Source: an uncultured Oscillospiraceae bacterium (GTDB taxonomy: Bacteria > Bacillota_A > Clostridia > Oscillospirales > Oscillospiraceae). Taken from it: a stretch of 10,493 nt of DNA. Location of the stretch: positions 1 to 10,493 of the forward strand of contig CAAEDK010000024.1 in assembly GCA_900754605.1 (NCBI GenBank), given 5' to 3'. The notes under the pieces were generated by a model. The model ran no database searches, had not been told where the DNA came from, and saw nothing but the letters and a program-made list of their open reading frames with translations. The position numbers and the translations under genes were made by a program. Below, piece by piece: positions 6,428-10,493 of the stretch (the first letter of the stretch is position 1; the number at the start of each line of letters is the position of its first letter).

Positions 6428-7331
6428 AGATCTCATCGCCTCCCACCACCGAAAAGGGAAGTGTCTCTGTCAGCGGCTCAGTCTTTCCCAGAGCCGCCCC
6501 TGCCGCCTTTTGAACCGCCAGATAGCCTGCAGCATATTCGCTCCAGGCCGCCACAGCGGAGATCGTTCCCCGCTCCAGCCAAGCTGCGATTCGGCCCGTT
6601 ACACCCACACCATAGAGGGCAGCCCCGCTCCCAGTGCGTTCCTTGGCCGCAGCAGCTGCCTCTGTGGTGCCAATTTCCAGGGCAACTACCTGAGCTAGAC
6701 CGCCTTCCTGATCTAAGCGGAGCAGTTCCTCCTCCTGAGTCTCTGACCAGCGAAGGACTGTGGCTCCTCCTCGAATCAGGGCCGCCTCTGCCGCTTCTAC
6801 CCGCGCCCGTACCCCAGTATTCTCCGGAAGGCAGTCCAAAAGCAAGACAGTCCCACCTCGATACTCTTGCAGGGCTCTTCTGGCAAGTGCCTGCCCCAAT
6901 TCCCCATTGTCTGGCGTAATTAGAGCTGCTGCTCCAGACAGTTCTGACTCCAATGTTACTGTTGGAGTATTCCCCGCCAGTGCCTCCCACTCCGCATTCA
7001 AGTCTGCCGGATCTACCGGGACAAGCACTAGTGCATCGGTTCCCCGCTCAACTTCCCTGCGGAGCAGTTCCTTTTGTTCCTCGCGATCATTGTCCGTTCC
7101 AGGCGTCAGAAAGCGCAGCTCTGCCCCCAAATCGCCCGCTGCCTGTTCCATTCCCAGTCTGGCATTGGCCCAAAGACTGCTGTCTGCGCTGCGGATCAGT
7201 ACAGAAACCTCTGCCGGCCCCCGGCTGCGGTCCCGTCCTTCCAGGTCCGGAGCCGCCAAGGACAACAGAACAGCCGCCCCCAACGCCACCAAGATCGTCA
7301 GCTGGATGATCCCGTTTCTCCGATCTTTCAC
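6384..7331 (-). CDS. Membrane-anchored periplasmic-binding-protein homologue, probable accessory sugar sensor
   Basis: This 315-residue protein has a short basic N-terminus, one hydrophobic segment (about residues 8-27) and an extracellular domain of the type I binding-protein fold. Family traits are VSVLIRSADSSLWANARLG (42-60), EVERGTDALVLVPVDP (93-108) and TPDNGELGQALARRAL (139-154). No lipobox cysteine follows the hydrophobic segment, so it is probably an uncleaved anchor, though cleavage after the SLAA stretch is possible. Positions equivalent to the sugar contacts of MglB/RbsB are mostly changed: VALEIGT instead of ANND, GVGVTG instead of GVDA or GFDG, and TLESE at the usual asparagine. 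The GTG start overlaps the kinase stop as GTGA and has AAGGAGG (7345-7339) 7 bases upstream, implying translational coupling. The arrangement resembles XylFII next to LytS, so a role in presenting a ligand state to the kinase is inferred. The function is otherwise unproven. Confidence 0.82.
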   Translation of the reverse strand: MKDRRNGIIQLTILVALGAAVLLSLAAPDLEGRDRSRGPAEVSVLIRSADSSLWANARLGMEQAAGDLGAELRFLTPGTDNDREEQKELLRREVERGTDALVLVPVDPADLNAEWEALAGNTPTVTLESELSGAAALITPDNGELGQALARRALQEYRGGTVLLLDCLPENTGVRARVEAAEAALIRGGATVLRWSETQEEELLRLDQEGGLAQVVALEIGTTEAAAAAKERTGSGAALYGVGVTGRIAAWLERGTISAVAAWSEYAAGYLAVQKAAGAALGKTEPLTETLPFSVVGGDEIYESEYQKLLFPVTS

Positions 7332-9151
7332 GAGTCCGCCTCCTTCCGATAGGGCCTGGACGCTTCCTCATCCAATGCCGGCAGATGGATACGCACCAGC
7401 GTACCCTCGTCCGGTTCACTTTGAATGGTCAGCCCATACTGTTGTCCAAAGGTAAGTTGAATCCGCTGGTGGACGTTGCGCACCCCTATGCCAGATCCCT
7501 TGGTGTTGATGGCGGGTCGATACTCCTCCAGCAGCTGCTCGGCCACCTCGGGACGCATCCCCATACCGTTGTCCTCCACGTCGATGAACAGGTCATCTCC
7601 ACGGCGGTAGGCACGGACCGAGATGATGCCCTCGTCCTCCGCCGCTGACATTCCGTGATAGATCGCATTCTCCAGAATCGGTTGGACGATCAGTTTTAGG
7701 GTATACAGTCCTTCTGTACCTGGTTCAGCCGTGATTTCGGTGGTAAAGCGGTTCTTGTACCGGATCTGTTGGATGTTCATATAGTGCCGCGCGTGCTCCA
7801 ATTCATCCGCCAGAGTGATGATACTGCTCCCCCGGCTGAGGGAGATGCGGAACAGCCGCGCCAGAGAGGTCACCATCTGAATGGCCTCATCATACCGCCC
7901 GGCCTCCGTCATCCAGATCACCGAATCCAGCGTGTTGTATAGGAAGTGGGGATTGATCTGAGACTGGAGCACCTCCAGTTCCGAGCGCCGTTTCTGTGCC
8001 TCCTGCTGGACGATGTCATCCATCAAGTGGTGCATCGTAGACACCATGGAGCGGATCGATCGACTCAGGTGCTGCACCTCATAGCAGCCACGCTCCTCGA
8101 TCTCCACATTTTCCCGTCCAGCCTCCAGTTCCTTGATGGATTGCTCCAGGCGGCGGATCGGGTCAGAAATATGGGCGGAGATCCGGAAATTCAGAAAAGC
8201 CATCAGGAAGATGGAGAACAGCAGCAGCGACAGTCCAAACAAGACCATTTGATGGGAGTCTGCCTCCAAATCCTCCATAGGCACTACGCCAACCAGCTTC
8301 CAACCGGTATACCCTACGGTCTTAACGGTTACCTGCCGTTCCCTTCCTTGAAAGTTTTCTCTGTGGCTCCCGTCTGAATAATCTGCCGCCGTCTGATTGT
8401 TCTCTTCCAATAGTCCGGCATAGATCAGCTGCTGCCGTGGGTGATAGATCAACTCACCAGAACCATCGATGAGATAGAGGTATCCGCCATTGGACAGCTG
8501 CACATCCCGGCAGATCTGCTCGATGCCACTGAAACTCATATCCACCAGCAGAACACCTGTCTCGGTAGCCCCGCCGCGGGTCAACTGAACCTGACTGCTT
8601 AGGGAGACTACCCACCGGTAGCGGGCATCCTGTTCCTGAAACAAGTTCTGTACGTGGGGAGTAGAGAAGTGGAAATTCTCCATTTTTTTGATGGCCGCCT
8701 GAAACCAGCCGCTATCCCGGAGTTCTGCATCCGGCTTCAGCTCAGACAGGGGCGCAGCGGAAACCAGCCGCCCCTTCTCATCAAATACTGCGATAGATAC
8801 GATAGACTCCCGGTTCTCCTCATATAGAAGTCCCATCCCAGACTCCAGGGATCCTTCTTCAAGATCTGTGTTCTTAATGATCCGGTAATGGAGGGTATCG
8901 GACACCCGCATCATTCTCCGCAGATAGCCGTCCAGATTCATGTTCACTTGAGCCAGGACCCGTTGGCTGTTGTCCTCTGTCAGTTCGTATGTGGTGGTGG
9001 AAAAACGCAGAAACAGACTCATGCCCATAAATACCATGCCTACAATAGCCACCGCAGTGAAGGAGAGGGAGATCACCATCTGAATCCCCATGGCACGGTA
9101 GCGCCCCACCGCCCGTCCTGTCATCTTACGCAGCAACTTTCCCACACGCAT
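7328..9151 (-). CDS. YesM/LytS-type sensor histidine kinase
   Basis: This 607-residue membrane kinase should sense an outside signal and phosphorylate the adjacent response regulator. Order of parts: TM1 about 23-50, an extracytoplasmic dCache-like domain about 51-300 (with YLYLIDGSGELIYHP at 224-238), TM2 about 303-323, HAMP about 323-378, a coiled-coil linker, the His_kinase motif LQSQINPHFLYNTLDSVIW with phospho-acceptor H402, and a HATPase_c domain with N495 (ENAIYHG), DNGMGM (527-532) and GSGIGVRNV (552-560). All catalytic motifs are intact. The ATG at 9151 follows AAGGAAGGGGG, 19 bases after the response-regulator stop. It overlaps the anchored binding-protein gene by four bases, which suggests the two act together. 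Galactose or a related sugar is the likely signal, inferred from the neighbours; a direct ligand of the dCache domain is also possible. Confidence 0.95.
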   Translation of the reverse strand: MRVGKLLRKMTGRAVGRYRAMGIQMVISLSFTAVAIVGMVFMGMSLFLRFSTTTYELTEDNSQRVLAQVNMNLDGYLRRMMRVSDTLHYRIIKNTDLEEGSLESGMGLLYEENRESIVSIAVFDEKGRLVSAAPLSELKPDAELRDSGWFQAAIKKMENFHFSTPHVQNLFQEQDARYRWVVSLSSQVQLTRGGATETGVLLVDMSFSGIEQICRDVQLSNGGYLYLIDGSGELIYHPRQQLIYAGLLEENNQTAADYSDGSHRENFQGRERQVTVKTVGYTGWKLVGVVPMEDLEADSHQMVLFGLSLLLFSIFLMAFLNFRISAHISDPIRRLEQSIKELEAGRENVEIEERGCYEVQHLSRSIRSMVSTMHHLMDDIVQQEAQKRRSELEVLQSQINPHFLYNTLDSVIWMTEAGRYDEAIQMVTSLARLFRISLSRGSSIITLADELEHARHYMNIQQIRYKNRFTTEITAEPGTEGLYTLKLIVQPILENAIYHGMSAAEDEGIISVRAYRRGDDLFIDVEDNGMGMRPEVAEQLLEEYRPAINTKGSGIGVRNVHQRIQLTFGQQYGLTIQSEPDEGTLVRIHLPALDEEASRPYRKEADS

Positions 9152-9170
9152 CCCCCTTCCTTAGACTGTA

Positions 9171-10493
9171 CTACCGCTCACCTCCTGCCCGGTATTTGGA
9201 GGGAGAGATACCAAACCGCCGCTTGAACACATAGCTGAAATAGTTCGGATCAGTATACCCTGTCTTTTCCGCAATCAAATAAGTCTTGTCATCACTCTCC
9301 AGCAACAGCTGGGCAGCCCGCTCCATCCGCACATTGGTCACATAGGCGGTAAAACTCATCCCCTCCTCCCGCTTGAATAGGGTTGAGAAATAAGCCGGAG
9401 ACAGATGGAGATGGGTACATACACTCTCCACACTCAACTCGCTGTCGGCGTAGTGCTGGTCAATGTAGTGCTTGGCCCGCTCCACCGTGCGCCAGGCGGA
9501 ATCACTGCGCTGGCGGCCCAACAGTTCCCGCAGGTTGAGGCAGCGGTCCACACACCAGTGCTCCAGCTCATCCAGCGACCGGAACTGAGAGATAGGGACT
9601 ACCCCAGTAAATCCCGGACCAAACACTGACTCCAACTCCACATCACCGGCCCGAGCCAGCCGAATTAGTGCAGTGGTCAATTCCAAAAGGAACAGACTGC
9701 ATTGAGCCAGATCCATCCGGTGCTTCCGCAGCCGCTCAATCAGGCTGCACACCAGCTCCTCCACCTGCTCTGCTGTCCCAAGCTTCACTGCGGTGGCCAG
9801 TTCCCGCTGGTCATCCTCGTCCAAGGACAGCTCCGCAGAGGTCCCCGGCTCGATATCGCCGATATAAAGTACCCGGCCGCCCCCCATAAGCACCCGGTAG
9901 TCCAGGGCGGAACGCGCCCCATCGGTAGACTGACGCAGTTCTCCCAGGGTAGCACAGGACAGCCCAACACCTACTGTCAGTTCCAGTCCCAGATAGTTCA
10001 GCGCCAAGGCCCTCAGGCGCTCCAACTCCTCCAAAAGGATATAGGTCTGATCCGTCTGTGCCAGAAGGGCCACGCTGTCATTGTATAATACTGTTCGCAC
10101 CACACAGTCCAGATTGGTATACTTAGTTAAAAAACTTTGGACCGAGAGAAGCAGCAGTTCATCCCTCTGCTCTGCATCCTCCAGACTGTCCACATCAAAC
10201 AGAGCCACTGTCCAGGGCCCATCCGGCATTTGAATCTCATATCGGGCCGCCCGGTCTCCGATCTGTTCCGCCCGGACTTGTCCGTCCAGAAGCCGGGTAT
10301 AAAACAACTCTCTCAGCACGGGGAGGCTCTCCTCATACCGGCGGCGCAGACTCTCCATATCACGTCGCTCCGCCTGCTGCTGATCCAACTGATCCCTCAG
10401 ACGGAGAAGCACTGCACTCATCTCTTGGGCGTTGATAGGTTTCATGATATATTCCGACACACCCATACCCACTGCCTGACGGGCGTATTCAAA
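9171..10493 (-). CDS. AraC-type response regulator (YesN-like), 5' end outside the window
   Basis: The gene enters from the right edge; 440 codons and the TAG stop are visible. The frame is open to the last base, so the GTG near 10472 is internal and not a start. The first residues, FEYARQAVGMGVSEYIMKPI, are the end of a receiver domain, with the conserved Lys-Pro pair at in-window residues 18-19; the phospho-accepting aspartate lies beyond the edge. A charged helical linker (RDQLDQQQAERRDMESLRRR) and a YesN-type middle domain resembling a decayed GGDEF fold (LTVGVGLS) follow. The C-terminal ~105 residues are a double helix-turn-helix of the AraC family (SVESVCTHLHLSPAYFSTLFKR and YLIAEKTGYTDPNYFSYVFKRRFG). 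It forms a two-component pair with the following kinase. Its targets are unknown, possibly this locus or a sugar transporter. Confidence 0.94.
   Translation of the reverse strand, partial: FEYARQAVGMGVSEYIMKPINAQEMSAVLLRLRDQLDQQQAERRDMESLRRRYEESLPVLRELFYTRLLDGQVRAEQIGDRAARYEIQMPDGPWTVALFDVDSLEDAEQRDELLLLSVQSFLTKYTNLDCVVRTVLYNDSVALLAQTDQTYILLEELERLRALALNYLGLELTVGVGLSCATLGELRQSTDGARSALDYRVLMGGGRVLYIGDIEPGTSAELSLDEDDQRELATAVKLGTAEQVEELVCSLIERLRKHRMDLAQCSLFLLELTTALIRLARAGDVELESVFGPGFTGVVPISQFRSLDELEHWCVDRCLNLRELLGRQRSDSAWRTVERAKHYIDQHYADSELSVESVCTHLHLSPAYFSTLFKREEGMSFTAYVTNVRMERAAQLLLESDDKTYLIAEKTGYTDPNYFSYVFKRRFGISPSKYRAGGER

Noticed and set aside
6434..6436. ATG at 6436 as the start of the MglB-like lipoprotein.
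   Set aside because: The only good ribosome site (GGGAGG) would be 2 bases away; ATG at 6427 at 11 bases is more plausible.
5461..7455. Plus-strand frames opposite the two binding-protein genes (for example 5489-6097 and 6760-7455).
   Set aside because: Serine/proline/arginine-rich shadow translations without domains or plausible ribosome sites; the opposite strand is well explained.
10470..10472. GTG at 10472 as the start of the response regulator.
   Set aside because: The frame continues to the window edge with receiver-domain residues (FEYARQA), so the gene is cut off by the window and does not start here.

Overview
The window reads as a chromosomal piece of a GC-rich Gram-positive Clostridia-type bacterium, probably from an Oscillospiraceae/Flavonifractor-like group. 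This is inferred from the YesM/YesN-type sensor pair, the clostridial-type GalT and galactokinase, strong AGGAGG ribosome sites, and AT-rich promoters between GC-rich genes. It holds a galactose sensing and catabolism locus. No RNA gene, CRISPR array, insertion sequence or phage gene was seen.

Layout. Bases 1-183 (+) are the last 60 codons of a cysteine synthase, followed by a very strong intrinsic terminator (226-268). Everything else lies on the minus strand, so it is read from right to left. It starts with a response regulator cut by the window edge (10493-9171), a YesM-like sensor kinase (9151-7328), a membrane-anchored periplasmic-binding-protein homologue (7331-6384) and an MglB-like galactose-binding lipoprotein (6427-5351). 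A LacI-family repressor follows (5276-4239), then galactokinase galK (4118-2823), UDP-glucose 4-epimerase galE (2780-1791) and galactose-1-phosphate uridylyltransferase galT (1772-282). Genes are tightly packed; the kinase and anchored protein share a GTGA overlap, and the two binding-protein genes overlap by 44 bases.

How it may work. The kinase, the anchored binding protein and the AraC-type regulator look like an extracytoplasmic sugar-sensing system similar in layout to XylFII-LytS. The MglB-like lipoprotein keeps every galactose/glucose contact residue and the calcium loop known from E. coli MglB, but no mglA or mglC partner lies in the window. The Leloir enzymes convert galactose to glucose-1-phosphate and regenerate UDP-galactose/UDP-glucose. 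The LacI-family repressor probably controls itself and galKET: the same 15-bp perfect palindrome lies in the galK promoter and at the start of the repressor transcript. The locus therefore seems to combine an outside sugar sensor with an inside repressor.

Several starts were moved from the longest reading frame on the basis of ribosome-binding sites (galK to 4118, the lipoprotein to 6427, galT to 1772).
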